Shown piece after piece: positions 1 to 9,978 of a stretch of DNA of 57,500 nucleotides. The translations under genes were made by a program, and so were the position numbers. The notes under the pieces were generated by a model that was not told the DNA's origin, ran no database searches, and saw only the letters and a list, made by a program, of their open reading frames with translations. The stretch is from Cristatella mucedo (Eukaryota > Bryozoa > Phylactolaemata > Cristatellidae), in the NCBI GenBank assembly GCA_009760855.2, contig WPIO01000156.1:1-57500 (forward strand). Direction: 5' to 3'. Position 1 is the stretch's first letter, and every line of letters starts with the position of its first letter.

Positions 1-249
1 AAACAAACTAAAATGAAAATTTCCACTTCTAAATTTATAGGTGTCTGTTTTGATAAAAAGTTAAATAAATATAGATCCTATATTATGATAGATAGAGTTA
101 ATTATTTTCTTGGTATTTTTGTCAATCCTGTTGCCGCTGCTGAAAAAAGAGATCTCACAGCAACACGCCTCCATTTGCAATTCGCGCGATTAAACTTTAC
201 TTATAGTTTAAGAGAATATTACAAAATAGTTAGACATAGAGACTTTTAA
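1..249 (+). CDS. AP2-domain C-terminus of an HNH-type endonuclease (partial)
   Basis: The reading frame is open from the first base of the window, so the gene starts upstream; the ATG at 13 is probably internal. The 82 visible residues match the AP2 DNA-binding fold: SKFIGVCFDKKLNKYRSYI forms the first strands, followed by a G-x-F turn (LGIF), an alanine-rich helix (PVAAAEKRDLTATRLH) and the closing FARLNF. In phages and large DNA viruses this domain often follows an HNH nuclease in homing endonucleases, and the basic stretch just before it (KQTKMK) fits such a linker. The HNH part cannot be seen. Its role would be site-specific DNA cutting for self-propagation; this is inferred from the family. 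Confidence 0.6.
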   Translation, partial: KQTKMKISTSKFIGVCFDKKLNKYRSYIMIDRVNYFLGIFVNPVAAAEKRDLTATRLHLQFARLNFTYSLREYYKIVRHRDF

Positions 250-426
250 TTCTTACAGCGTTTTTTCAACTCATCTCTTAGTTTTAATACTTCTCTCTAT
301 TTATTTCTTCTTGTGATTTACCTTGAGCAAACAGATTAGCTAGTAGCATTGCGCTCTCAGCTTTATAGTCGCAAGTCTTTTTTCCTCCAATCGTACTACT
401 TTCTACTTTTTATATCTTCTTTTAAC
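250..426. other. AT-rich spacer, no gene seen
   Basis: AT-rich sequence between the endonuclease tail and the convergent pX-like gene. No reading frame of note, repeat or RNA gene was recognised. Confidence 0.5.
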
Positions 427-831
427 TTATCCGAATAGCTTACTCCTGATACTTCTAAAAGTTGTTTTTACCTGTTTTAAATAATCTAATCTGTTTTTCA
501 CCTCACTATTCTGCACTTTGTCACTCAAATCAATATCAATGTTTCTATCAAGTAATCCTATCGTATTTTTTATATCTGTAATTGTATTCTTTAATCTTTC
601 ACTCCGTAAACTCAAAGCACTCATTCGTTCTTTATGCGTATCAACTTTTGGTGCCTTAGCTGTATACATTGTACTGTCTATTATTTTCTTAATCAATCCT
701 GCAACTGATACTGCTATTGAAACACCTAAGCCAACTGCTCCAATTGTAGAAGCTATGCTTGCTATGAGTACTGGAATTGCAGGAAGAAATCCACCTGATC
801 TTACTTCAAGAAAGTTCTTTTTCCTACGCAA
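427..831 (-). pseudogene. pX/pVI-like membrane-active core or capsid protein
   Basis: The open frame gives 134 residues with a basic start (RRKKN), the signature RSGGFLPAIPVLIASIAS, a glycine/alanine/valine-rich hydrophobic stretch (about residues 18-47) and a polar, helical C-terminal half (about 60-134). Adenovirus pX/pVI-type proteins and their Polinton/adintovirus relatives share the GGFLPA-hydrophobic arrangement, which is tied to membrane disruption and packing inside the capsid. The frame opens at a TTG with an in-frame stop codon just before it, so no proper ATG is left. The preceding frame ends 8 bases inside this one, which suggests a frameshift between two formerly linked parts or a lost start. 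The assignment rests on the N-terminal motif only. Confidence 0.5.
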
Positions 832-1340
832 GAGGATCTAGTTGAGCAGCATCCCAACTCACTTCCTCTCCGAATGTCTTTGAAAGAAATTTACTAGGAT
901 CTAAGTACCAACCAGATTTAGCTCTTTCCGCTTCTAGCAAAATTTTGTTTATGTAAAAGCCAACCTCTAAAAAGCAACCATTTTTGACGGTCCTTCTTTT
1001 TTTCTGCAATTGACTTCCAGAAGACATTGCCATATTTTCCAGAAGAAATATCACCTACGATTTCTTCTATGAATAAACCAAGACCTACAATTCCTGTTAT
1101 TCCTGATAGAAATCCTCCAAGTGCTTTTGTAGCAGTTCAAATAACTTTGAATGACTGCAAAACTTTTGGAACAATAGTTGCAATCTTATTTGATGCGTGT
1201 AGACTCAGTTTCATTGCAATCTTAGGAGCAACTTTTATAATTGCTTTTGATCCCAGTTCTGCTGCTGTTGTCGTTCCTGATAATACTACTTTTGTTGTAT
1301 CTAAGCCAAATTTCAGATCACCGCATTTTATTTTCTTCAT
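824..1340 (-). pseudogene. Unknown viral protein, broken by a stop codon and a frameshift
   Basis: The gene starts at an ATG at 1340, directly behind a TATATA box shared with the divergent fibre gene. The first 67 residues are rich in Ala, Lys and Ile and end at an in-frame TGA (1137-1139). The same frame then continues with a Gly-rich hydrophobic segment (GGFLSGITGIVGLGLFIEEI) for about another 70 residues, down to roughly 930, and then stops. A different frame carries a plausible C-terminus (GWYLDPSKFLSKTFGEEV) to 824. This looks like one protein of about 170 residues with one nonsense mutation and one frameshift. It runs into the pX-like gene downstream and the two may once have been expressed together. 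I do not recognise the family; a minor capsid or membrane-associated role would be a guess from position and hydrophobicity. Confidence 0.45.
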
Positions 1341-1350
1341 ATATATAAGA
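1341..1350. promoter_or_regulatory. Shared TATATATA box between two divergent viral genes
   Basis: Only ten bases (ATATATAAGA) separate the minus-strand ATG (1338-1340) from the plus-strand ATG (1351-1353). The same kind of TATA(T/G)A box sits 0-8 bases upstream of the ATG at 2209, 4469, 5324, 5532 and 5724. The placement is too close to the start codon for a standard host promoter, so it is read here as a virus-type late promoter with a very short leader. Confidence 0.5.
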
Positions 1351-2207
1351 ATGGATAATATTAGTAAGATTAATGGTCATATTTTTAGTGATCTTGATGC
1401 TAATGAAAATAACATTACAAATCTTGGTTTTCCAGTAAATGATGGAGATGCAATAAGATTAGATTATGCTCTTAATTCAAACTTCTCTAATACTGTTGCA
1501 ACTAATGTTTCAGGAGAAATAGCTTCTGTTTTTAATTTATCTGATTTACTTCCATGGAATAGTGCAAAAATGCTATCCCAGTTGAACTGTAAAAACATTA
1601 AAGGTATATTTGGAAGATCTGTTGATGGAACCGTCTATCAAGATTCTAGACCTTACAAAGTAATAAACTATGGTTTACTAAAAAGTATGACTCAAGTTTT
1701 CAATGGAAACTCTAATAGTAATCTTGATCTAGGATCAAACAGAATTACATCTTTGACAAATTCAGATGTTGTAACAAAACAATCTGTTGATTCTTATAAA
1801 TGTCCTACTTTTATTTAAGGCTTTCTGGTTTTACAAGTGCTTCAACTATTGCTCCGTTAAACATATTTAATATTAATGTAAATGGAACGGGAACAGAAAG
1901 TTCTACATTAAAAACAACTCCTGCAGACATTGCAGTTTTTAATCAACAAGGAAATATAATCGGCAATGCAACACCTTATACAACTTTTGTTGCTGGATTA
2001 GTAACAAACTTTCAAACAGTATCCAATATTCTCTGGTGTTCTAATACTACTGGAGTGTTTTTAGAGTTAACTAGTGATAACACTTATGGTGTATCTGGTA
2101 CTCTCCTTTTAGTAATAAATATCGATGGATCATGCACTTATATGATTAATAATCTAACAGTTGCTATTAATATTACATATATTGATTTTATTATTAATAT
2201 TGTATAG
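1351..2207 (+). pseudogene. Tail-fibre-like protein, copy A (frameshifted)
   Basis: The ATG at 1351 follows a TATATATA box. The first part carries two fibre-type repeats: a short 'N..I.NLG.PV...DA' unit near residues 20-40 (NNITNLGFPVNDGDAIRLDY) and 'LDLGSNRITSLTNSDVVTK' near residue 130. The frame stops at 1818, and the following beta-rich, threonine- and asparagine-rich part (about 130 residues) lies in another frame from about 1800 to 2207, so one frameshift near 1,795-1,815 splits the gene. The repeat-shaft plus beta-rich tip plan is typical of trimeric receptor-binding fibres of phages and of fibre genes in some Polinton-like viruses. The role as an attachment fibre is inferred from the repeat pattern. 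Confidence 0.6.
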
Positions 2208-2208
2208 A

Positions 2209-3069
2209 ATGTCTCTCGGTTATCATAGAAAAGGATCTAGTCAAAAAATTATATTCGTAAGACAGGAGATATTATGAATGGATCTTTAAATATGAATCAG
2301 AATTTAATAAAAAAAATCTTGGAGATCCTATTGATTCTACAGATGCTGTAAACAGAAAGTATATAGATACAAACTTTGTTACAAAAATATCTATAGGAAC
2401 AACTGCAGATGGAGATCTTGATATGAATAATCATAGAGTGATAGATCTTGCCAATCCTGTTAGACCGAGTTATGCAGCTACAAAAGATTATGCTGATACG
2501 AAACTATCAAAAACTGGTGGTAATATTAACGGATCTTTATTTCTAAGAGGATCATTAAATATTACTAATACGGACTTAGCAACATTGCAACTATTGCATA
2601 TATGGATGATAATTATGTAAAATTTAATACACCATTGAATATGCTTTTGAATATGAATAACAATATAATTATTATAAGGGATGATCCTGTTAATCCAAAT
2701 GATGGAGTAAATTTTGGTTATCTGCGAAGATCACTTGGAAATGCTATAATTGTAAATTTTAAAGGAACTATGGATGGTTCACTAACTACTCAAATATATG
2801 ACAAAACAGTTAATGGTAGATGGATTACTAATATTACAAATATTACAATTCAAAGAGGTCTATTTGTTATTGGAGCAACGTATGAAGTTGCTGGAATAAC
2901 AAAAGTACTTATGCCGCCACCGTCAACACTAACAGCACAGAGTGATCAGTTATATAGTAGTTATATATTAGATACTAGTAAAAAAATAGTTGCTACTTCT
3001 ACTTTTATATCAGGATCAGGGTTGTTAGATAAAGAAGTAAATGTTAATGTTTATATAGCAATAATATAA
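2209..3069 (+). pseudogene. Tail-fibre-like protein, copy B (several frameshifts)
   Basis: An ATG at 2209 follows GTATAGA, two bases after the stop codon of copy A. The coding signal then moves between frames: a short start, a 'MNGSLNMNQNLI' unit, a frame with 'DSTDAVNRKYIDTNF' and 'LDMNNHRVIDLANPV...AATKDYADTKL', and from 2602 a third frame with 'NMNNNIIIIRDDPVNPNDG' and a beta-rich C-terminal domain ending at 3069. At least three frameshifts are needed; one sits at the A7 run near 2310. The repeat unit (GxLxMNxNxIxNLxxPxxxxDAxxKxYxD) is the same as in copies A and C, so these are tandem paralogues. The C-terminal tips differ, as expected of binding domains under divergent selection. Confidence 0.6.
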
Positions 3070-4105
3070 TGTTAAGCAGAAAAGATTTACAAATGATTGG
3101 AGCATTAGATATGTCTGAAAATAGAATAGTAAATCTTGGAAGCAATATAGACTCATTAGAAGCTGTTGGAAAATCATTTGCTGATAACAATTATTTAAGA
3201 AAAGATTCAGATCAGTTTGTAAGAGGAAACATATCAGCAAACTCAAAAAAATATGTTAATTTAACAAATCCAATAAATGGAAATGATATTGCAACAAAAG
3301 AGTACACTGATACTAAGGTAAATTCTATAGGTGAAGCAACAATAACTGGTGATTTAACAGTAAGTGTATTAAATGTTATGGGTGAAACGAATGTTGCCGT
3401 AAAAAAAAATGATGTTGATAAAACATACCTACAAAATGACACTTTTCGCGGAGTTCCTGGTTCTTTGTCTTTTACAAAAATAGAAAATTTAGGAACTTAT
3501 ATTGCTTCATCAAGTTATAATCAATATCTACCAGATGGTAGTAGTGCCTATTTAGCTAGATTATCTGATATACAAAAACACCAATAAATTTCACAAAAGT
3601 AACATTGGGAATAAAAGATATTTATGAGAGGGCTCCTATTATAGCAGATGTTGAAACTACTCCTATGGCGATAGGCTTTTTTAAAGGTGAAAATATACAT
3701 TTATATATCTTAGAAAAGCAAATAACTAAAAAATCAATTATATTAAAGGATGTAAACCTGACTAGAGTAAATTATCGTAATGCTAAAATAAAATTTGACC
3801 TAATGTTTTCTAATTCAGAAGAAATTGTAGTTATAAATTACTTTTATAAGTTTTACTCACCAAATTTCTTTGTTTCTAATTTTCTTAATATTTCCTATTA
3901 TGGAGTTGAAAATAATTATATGTTATTATTAAGTGATTATATAACACATTTTGAATTTTATGATAATGTTATTAGTATAACTATCAATTTTCCTGTTTCA
4001 AGTTATAATAATCTAATTAATTCAAGATCTTCAGATATTGTTGAAATTAATTTAGCTAATGTTAATACAATTCAACGGGAAAACTTCATTACTTTAGATA
4101 GTTAA
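3069..4105 (+). pseudogene. Tail-fibre-like protein, copy C (single frameshift)
   Basis: The ATG overlaps the stop codon of copy B (TAATG), an arrangement for linked expression or tight packing. The first 172 residues contain two full shaft repeats ('GALDMSENRIVNLGSNID' and 'KKYVNLTNPINGNDIATKEY') and stop at 3587. The frame starting inside the A5 run near 3575 is open upstream and continues smoothly for about 170 residues to 4105, giving a beta-rich, aromatic C-terminal domain. The long frame from 3605 has only a TTG near its start, so it is better read as the tip of copy C after one frameshift than as a separate gene. It is the least damaged fibre gene. Its last 17 bases overlap the convergent gene at 4089-4469. 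Confidence 0.6.
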
Positions 4106-4469
4106 ACTCTAAATTTTCTTTAATAAACTCTGTTGGTACACTAAATTCTTTTCCTGTTAATTGTTTGGTTAACTCTATATTTTTAGAGTATGCTTCTGAT
4201 TTAAGACTATTTATTTCATCTACTTTCAAATCTGTAAGAAACTCTGAAAAGATTGACCCATCTCTAGCTTTTGTAAATATATATGTCCTTTCTTTTTCTG
4301 AATGACCTACTCTCAAAGCTTTGTATTCTAAAACTAATTTTAATGTTTCTAATAGTTTACTTCTGATATCTTCAATTCTTCCCATTGGATATGAGCACAT
4401 TTTTATATTCGTAAACTGCTGTCCTTGTGCTACTGTTAGACAATCTTTACTTCTAGTTTCTACATTCAT
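4089..4469 (-). CDS. Small viral protein, function unknown
   Basis: An intact frame of 126 residues with the ATG directly after TTATATATAA. It is charged, mostly helical in appearance and lysine/glutamate-rich in the second half (residues 55-115), with no membrane segment. The early region has a KMCSYPMGR stretch. I do not recognise a family. Its position between fibre and polymerase genes suggests a structural or late function, but nothing in the sequence proves this. It is one of the few undamaged frames of the element. Confidence 0.55.
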   Translation of the reverse strand: MNVETRSKDCLTVAQGQQFTNIKMCSYPMGRIEDIRSKLLETLKLVLEYKALRVGHSEKERTYIFTKARDGSIFSEFLTDLKVDEINSLKSEAYSKNIELTKQLTGKEFSVPTEFIKENLEFNYLK

Positions 4470-4488
4470 TTATATATAAATAAGTTAA

Positions 4489-5016
4489 TTATAAAGTTGC
4501 TGTAAGAGTTGTATCAGAAACTGGATCTTTCACAGCTGGAGCAGCAAGACAGCAAGCGAGCGCGCTGCCTTTTGTCTGGCGCTAGTTCCATCAGAGAGAT
4601 ATATCAGGTAGAATTGCATAGCACTCGTCCTTAACAATTCCAAAGATATCTGGTTTAATTTCTGCAACGCCTGATATAACTGTTGAAAGTATTGGTAGCT
4701 GACTAGCAATCCATGTAATATAACTAGAAATTTCTCCAGGTGTATCAAGAAGAATATCAACTTTTGATCTAACTGTTGCTTCAAGGTCAGTTGTTATAAT
4801 TGCCATTCCAGAATCGATTACCTTTTGTGCTTCAATGTCGCACTCATAAATATAAAAAATTTTAACACACGAATCTGTCATAATTGAGATATCTGAGTCG
4901 AGTGTTTGTTGATCGTAAGCAGTCATTCTAGACTTTACAAGGTAGTCAACATATGCTTTAAGCAGAGTTGCAGATGTAGCAAGATTGGGATTAGATACTT
5001 CATTTGCTGTCGACAT
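4489..5016 (-). pseudogene. Unknown viral protein with premature stop codons
   Basis: The ATG at 5016 follows AGTATAGGAAA. The first 141 residues read cleanly and end at a TGA near 4591. The same frame, after a second stop codon (TAG), runs on to a natural-looking end (APAVKDPVSDTTLTATL, TAA at 4489-4491). Between the two parts lies an unusually GC-rich stretch of about 55 bases (4,540-4,597) with an AGCGCGCT palindrome. It may be a small insertion that brought in the stops. The protein is acidic, with a helix-rich middle (residues 60-110). The family is not recognised; a capsid-associated role is only suggested by the neighbours. Confidence 0.45.
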
Positions 5017-5057
5017 TTTCCTATACTATTATAAAAAAATATACAAAATTAATTAAT

Positions 5058-5324
5058 CTAAACACCCTGTTTAGTTTTTGTAGTTTTTGATTTCTTTTCC
5101 GCTTCTATCAGCATTTCATTTATTTTACTTCTACATTCCATTAGTTTATCACATGTATCACAAATCTCAACTAGAACACTAACATACGAGCTATCTAAAT
5201 CTGGATTAAGTTTATCAAGTGAATGCTTGACAATTCTTTGATCGACTTTCTTTAATTTTTGTAGACAAATTTTAAGAGCCATATCTCTTGACTGTTCACA
5301 AACAAGAATTCTTGAAACATTCAT
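5058..5324 (-). CDS. Small helical viral protein, function unknown
   Basis: An intact frame of 88 residues with the ATG right behind ATTTATATAGA. It is almost entirely charged helix-type sequence with three cysteines in the second half (VEICDTCDKLMECRSK) and a basic tail (KKSKTTKTKQ). The C..C....C spacing could bind metal or be incidental. No family recognised. Confidence 0.5.
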   Translation of the reverse strand: MNVSRILVCEQSRDMALKICLQKLKKVDQRIVKHSLDKLNPDLDSSYVSVLVEICDTCDKLMECRSKINEMLIEAEKKSKTTKTKQGV

Positions 5325-5368
5325 TCTATATAAATATGAATTTTTTATAATTCATCTTCATTTATATA

Positions 5369-5532
5369 TTATACCCCTTCTTCAAAACAGAATGCTTGTT
5401 CATAACCTTCATTAGGATCATATTCACCTTCATCACTGCTGTATTCTTCAGACTCATCTTCTGGATTGTAATCGCTATCAGACTCTTCGTTTTCAATTTC
5501 AACATTTTCGTTTTCAATTTCAACTTTTCCAT
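5369..5532 (-). pseudogene. Acidic small protein, frameshifted right after its start codon
   Basis: From 5369 upward one frame encodes about 50 residues dominated by Glu, Asp and Ser (for example EESDSDYNPEDESEEYSSDE). The only ATG (5530-5532, behind ATTATTATAGAA) is out of frame with it by one base at an AAAA run three codons in. As it stands, the ATG frame gives an unrelated Lys/Met-rich peptide. A one-base deletion in the run is the simplest explanation. Acidic proteins of this kind are common in DNA viruses, but no function can be assigned. Confidence 0.4.
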
Positions 5533-5562
5533 TTCTATAATAATGAATTTTATTTTTTAATA

Positions 5563-5724
5563 TTAATTTATTCCTGCCATCTCAAAAATTAACTCTTCTT
5601 CTGCTTTATCATACTCTATTTCTATTTGCAATTCATATAACTCTTTTGTCGTTTCTTGAATATCATGATCGACTTTTACTTTTGCTTCAGGTTCAATGAT
5701 TTCTTCACTCTTTCGTTTTGGCAT
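5563..5724 (-). CDS. 53-residue charged protein next to the polymerase
   Basis: The ATG at 5724 follows TTAATATAG. The product starts with a basic nuclear-signal-like MPKRK and is otherwise helical and glutamate-rich. Its start overlaps the end of the polymerase gene (polymerase frame stop codon at 5705-5707) in another frame. The overlap and the promoter-like box support a real small gene; its function is unknown. Confidence 0.4.
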   Translation of the reverse strand: MPKRKSEEIIEPEAKVKVDHDIQETTKELYELQIEIEYDKAEEELIFEMAGIN

Positions 5725-5831
5725 CTATATTAATAGCACCAATATTGCAAGTATTACATCGTCCTGGATTTAGATGGTTACTCATTGCATCGGCAATTCT
5801 ATAGTGTCAATAAGCGTAACTGCAGAGTCCA

Positions 5832-6020
5832 CAGTATGTATCTCCGTCAGTAACTCCACAAAGTCATAAAGACCATGTGGGTGTTAGGCAGGAGAGTTTT
5901 GTATAGCGCACTCACAGCCTAAGCGGCTTTCGGTACGCATTCGGTAGCCAACAGACTTCGTCTCACGCAACAAAGAGAAAGTGGGAAGCATAGCAGAGTC
6001 AGGAGAGCAGTTGAGGTAGT
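5832..6020 (-). mobile_element. LINE-A 3' fragment inserted in the polymerase gene
   Basis: Matches the 3' end of LINE-A (compare 49,060-49,240) over nearly its full length. It is flanked by GAGTCCA at 5,825-5,831 and 6,021-6,027, a 7-bp target-site duplication. The polymerase C-terminus continues beyond it. Confidence 0.85.
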
Positions 6021-6673
6021 GAGTCCAACCAGTATCGTTTTGAATCACAGGCGGATAATGCTACTTTCTCTAACTTATCAGTAAATAACTCGTGTTTACT
6101 TTGTGATATCTTATAAAACTTTCTAATCTGTTTTTCTTTAAATCCATAAATTGTTTTTCCGTTGAAGATTGATACACTATCTGTTAAACAATTGGCAAAA
6201 GTGTCATGGCCCATTGTTTTAGTTAAAACTGCTTTTGTAACACCTTTTGCAGCTGCCTTTCTTTGCGCATCAACGATGCTAATGGAATAAAGTTTTGGTC
6301 TTAAAGCACATACTTTAGCAATTACTTTTCCTTCTGTTTCATCTTTAAATTTTCCAATTGTATCTTCAGCAAACCATTCTGGCATATTTTTCATATCATC
6401 ATATAAATTAGGTGTTTCAATATCCATGATTAATGAATCTGTATCTGTATAGATTAGTTAAACTTTTTCGTTATACTTTTGCTTTATTACATCATAATAA
6501 AACTTCTGCATATGTAATTTAGATAAGTCAAGAATTGCACTTCCTATAAACATTGGTTTATTTAACCTAGTCTTTGATTGATTCGTTTGAAAGATTGTTA
6601 GGGTATTGCTAAAATCTCTAAAGTTTACCATTCTAGGATCGCGTATTCTTTTATTAAACTTCTTGCTTCCTAT

Positions 6674-7044
6674 ATAATAATAATAATAATTCACTTGATA
6701 AAGTGCCTTCAGAGAACTTAATCTCTCTCTTTCTAGGCGCTTTACATTTGCTGTTAAGTGAAATGCAATTGAATGGTAAGTAAAATCATGTTTGAAAAAC
6801 AGACAAAATGAATAATATGGTTAGGGGTGACATGCACAGGGTCAGCATGCAAATGTGGTTAGTGGCAGCATGCACAGTGTCAGCACGCATAAGCACATCA
6901 AGGACGAATCACAGGGACCAACTAAATGCTGTCCTAAATAGGTGTGTTTTTAGGTTCCTTTTAAATGTGGTCAGGTCAGGGGATGTTCTGACGCAGGTCG
7001 GGAGGGAGTTCCAGGCTTTGGGAGCTATATATTTGGGAGCTATA
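6674..7044 (-). mobile_element. LINE-B 3' fragment inserted in the polymerase gene
   Basis: The 3' end shows the (TAA)n tail and the short AAGTGCC...GGCGCTT stem on the left, then the LINE-B 3' untranslated region. It is flanked by TCCTAT at 6,668-6,673 and 7,045-7,050 (target-site duplication). The 5' edge contains a 14-bp tandem duplication (TTTGGGAGCTATAT twice, 7,017-7,045). It separates polymerase motif B from the block before motif C. Confidence 0.85.
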
Positions 7045-9978
7045 TCCTATCTCATCAATAACATTAATCAGATAAGATTTTACTCTTTTTTCAACATCTT
7101 CACATGTTTTTCCATAAAACGCATTCAATATCAACTTCCAAAGATTTCTCAAGAACTTTTTATTTGAATTTGCTGCTTTCATATCAGCACACATTTGGAT
7201 AAATGGTTCCAACCACCTAGATTGCTTAAATTTATAAACCTTTTTTACTGTAGCTATCATTCCGTCTGTCAAACACAATTTTAGGTATATATAGTGAATT
7301 AAATAATCTTTTTTTAATGAAAAGTCACACTTCAGTTTTGGAACATTACAAGCACCTACTTTAAATTTATTTTGAAAATGAGAATATTCACTACAGTCAA
7401 CAACTCTGTTAGATGCGCATAATGGATATTCGTTGTGTAAGTCATGATAGTACTCTTTTGCTTTAGGATCGTACTCAATATTAACAATAAAGAAAGCTCC
7501 AAAATCTGACTCATCAGGTAATGATAGTATTTTTTCTGTGTCCCATCCATCAATTGAGCACTCTTCAATTTCACCCTGCGGAAGAAGTTCCATCATTGCT
7601 GTTGGGTATAAGCTTGTAGCGTCTTGATAGGTAACCCACCTTGTTGGTTTGCTAGAATAATATCCAGGTACCATAGGATTGTTTGCTTTAACTAATCTAC
7701 TATTAACTTGACAAATACCACCACAAATTGACTTTTTAAATGTTTCATATACCTCTCTATTTGTTAATAACTCAATTTTTACTCCAGAATACTAAAACAC
7801 AGCACTCCATGAAAAATTTGGTGTTGTAACAAAGTTTGCAGGATCTAATTTTAGTTTAGATATCAATCCTTTTCTAAAACTTTCAAAACAATCTGCTAAT
7901 AGCAACACATCTGTGATTAAATATAAATCATGGTAATCAATGAATGATTTGCAATCAAATTCTTTCCAAACATTATTTGCTTTTTTATAATCATCTGATA
8001 TTCCTTCCTTATAAACATTAGAGTAAAAAGATTCCTTACTCGGTAAAGCATCACAATTAAATTTCTCCCAAGAATCCATAAACTAATAAGGATATTCTCC
8101 TTTAACAGTAAGAAGATTAAGATTTTTTCCTTTATACTTTTCGCTTAAAACTTTATTTGAAATTGGAAAACACTCAATTGTTTTTCTCATTGTCGAAGCA
8201 ATAGTTTCTAATGAACCAATCATAAATTGCATACTGTCTTTAAAAACAAAATCACCAACTTTAAGCATCATATACTTTTCTAAATTATTTGCAATTGGTT
8301 CTGCTTCAACGCTAAAATTAATTATCTAGTGTTTTAACATTAATATGTGAATCATACCCTCTAAATTTATGGAATAAAACAGGTAACTGCCATTTTCTAA
8401 AGTCTATGCTTGCTTTAAAATTACATGAATGGTGTGCAGCACCTCTATATTTATTTGTTAAGTGACAATGGTCAAATACTTTTCTCATCTCATTATTTCT
8501 TTGATTAAACGGTCCTTTTTACATCCAACAGAAAATTGCATCATCGTGTGCTTTCATTTCATCATCAGTTAAATCTTCCATCATACTCTCTAAATTTTTC
8601 TCAACTAGTAGAGTTTTATAAAAATCTGATACAGCAAATAATCTTTTTAAGAAAGTATTTACACAATCAGCACCAACATTTAAAAACCTATCAACAACTT
8701 TACCATTCCAGTCAACTATAACATATGCAGCGGAGCAGGGTATGTGTGATGAAAAGTGATCGTCACGCTCTCCTTTTTGCACTAAACATTCAAAGTCTGC
8801 ATAACAAACATCAGGACATACGTTTAGATGCTTGAATGAATCAAATGATATAAATTTATTATGCTCATCTGGCATTACATATATTGTTGTTCCTGAGTTT
8901 ATGCTATCACATATTTCTAGGTGTTCATCTACTTGTGTCTTATAAAAAAATCTATTTAAACATCGATGGCAGTAATATTGTTTTTCTCCAGAACTAGATG
9001 GTCTGCACAAAGCGTTAAAATTGTTAATCAAAATATAATGTTCAATATCACCACTTGTTATAAGGAACAGATTAATATGTCTATTTGGAATCTTATCAGC
9101 TTTCCTAGCAACTCTTAAAGGACAAACTCTTGACTCATTGTATCCACACGAGTAATCATTTATGCTAACATTCATAGCTTTCTCTAGTTTATTTGTGTCT
9201 TTAACTTTCATTGGCCATTCGATATCACTAATTATACTTGAATATTGTTCGTTTAGTATTTTTTTTTAATCATTTGTCTTCCATTTATTTCTTTCTACTG
9301 GATTTAGAGCTCTCAAAACACACCATAGCGCACACAACTTATCATCATAGTTTTTTATGTTAGTAACACACTTTTTCTTAGCAAGATAATCAGGGGTTTC
9401 AACATATGAACCACCGCCAACTGGAATGTATTTAGATATAAAAACTGAAAATGAATGAAAGCCAATAAATAGCCAACCAGAACCAACACCTCTCTCAACT
9501 AGTAACTCAGAATTTTTACCAAGTGCAAGCATTATTTTATCATAAATTTCATCTGCTGATTCGCTATCCATAGTTAAAATTGATTTAGATTGAGAACCTC
9601 TTCTCTCCGTTTCACCGGTATCAAACGTTTTCATATCAAATGATACTCTAAAATGAACTCTAATAAAAGACCATATTTTTCTAAATCTATTGAGCAATAA
9701 TTTTGTTTGATATTTGAGTGATTCTCTTAAAGTCTCGAAGTCTCCAAACCATTTTTTGGTATTATATGTAAAAGTTGAAGTATTACAACCAGCAGTTACA
9801 ATTGGATTAGTAAATCCTACATTGTTAAGTCTTCAAGTTTTACCAACATATTTAATTGAAGGAAGATCAAAATCAATATTCATCAGTCTTCTCGCTTCAT
9901 TTGAAGAAATTATTTTTTCTCTTCTAATTCTTTTAGCTTTACGATCATATTTAGTTATTGGTAAATCAAAATCAACAT

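Noticed and set aside
1351-4105. Bacteriophage contamination, because of the tail-fibre-like genes
   Set aside because: The block is joined to Polinton-type PolB, carries eukaryotic LINE insertions with target duplications, and has no prokaryotic ribosome-binding sites or phage structural genes.
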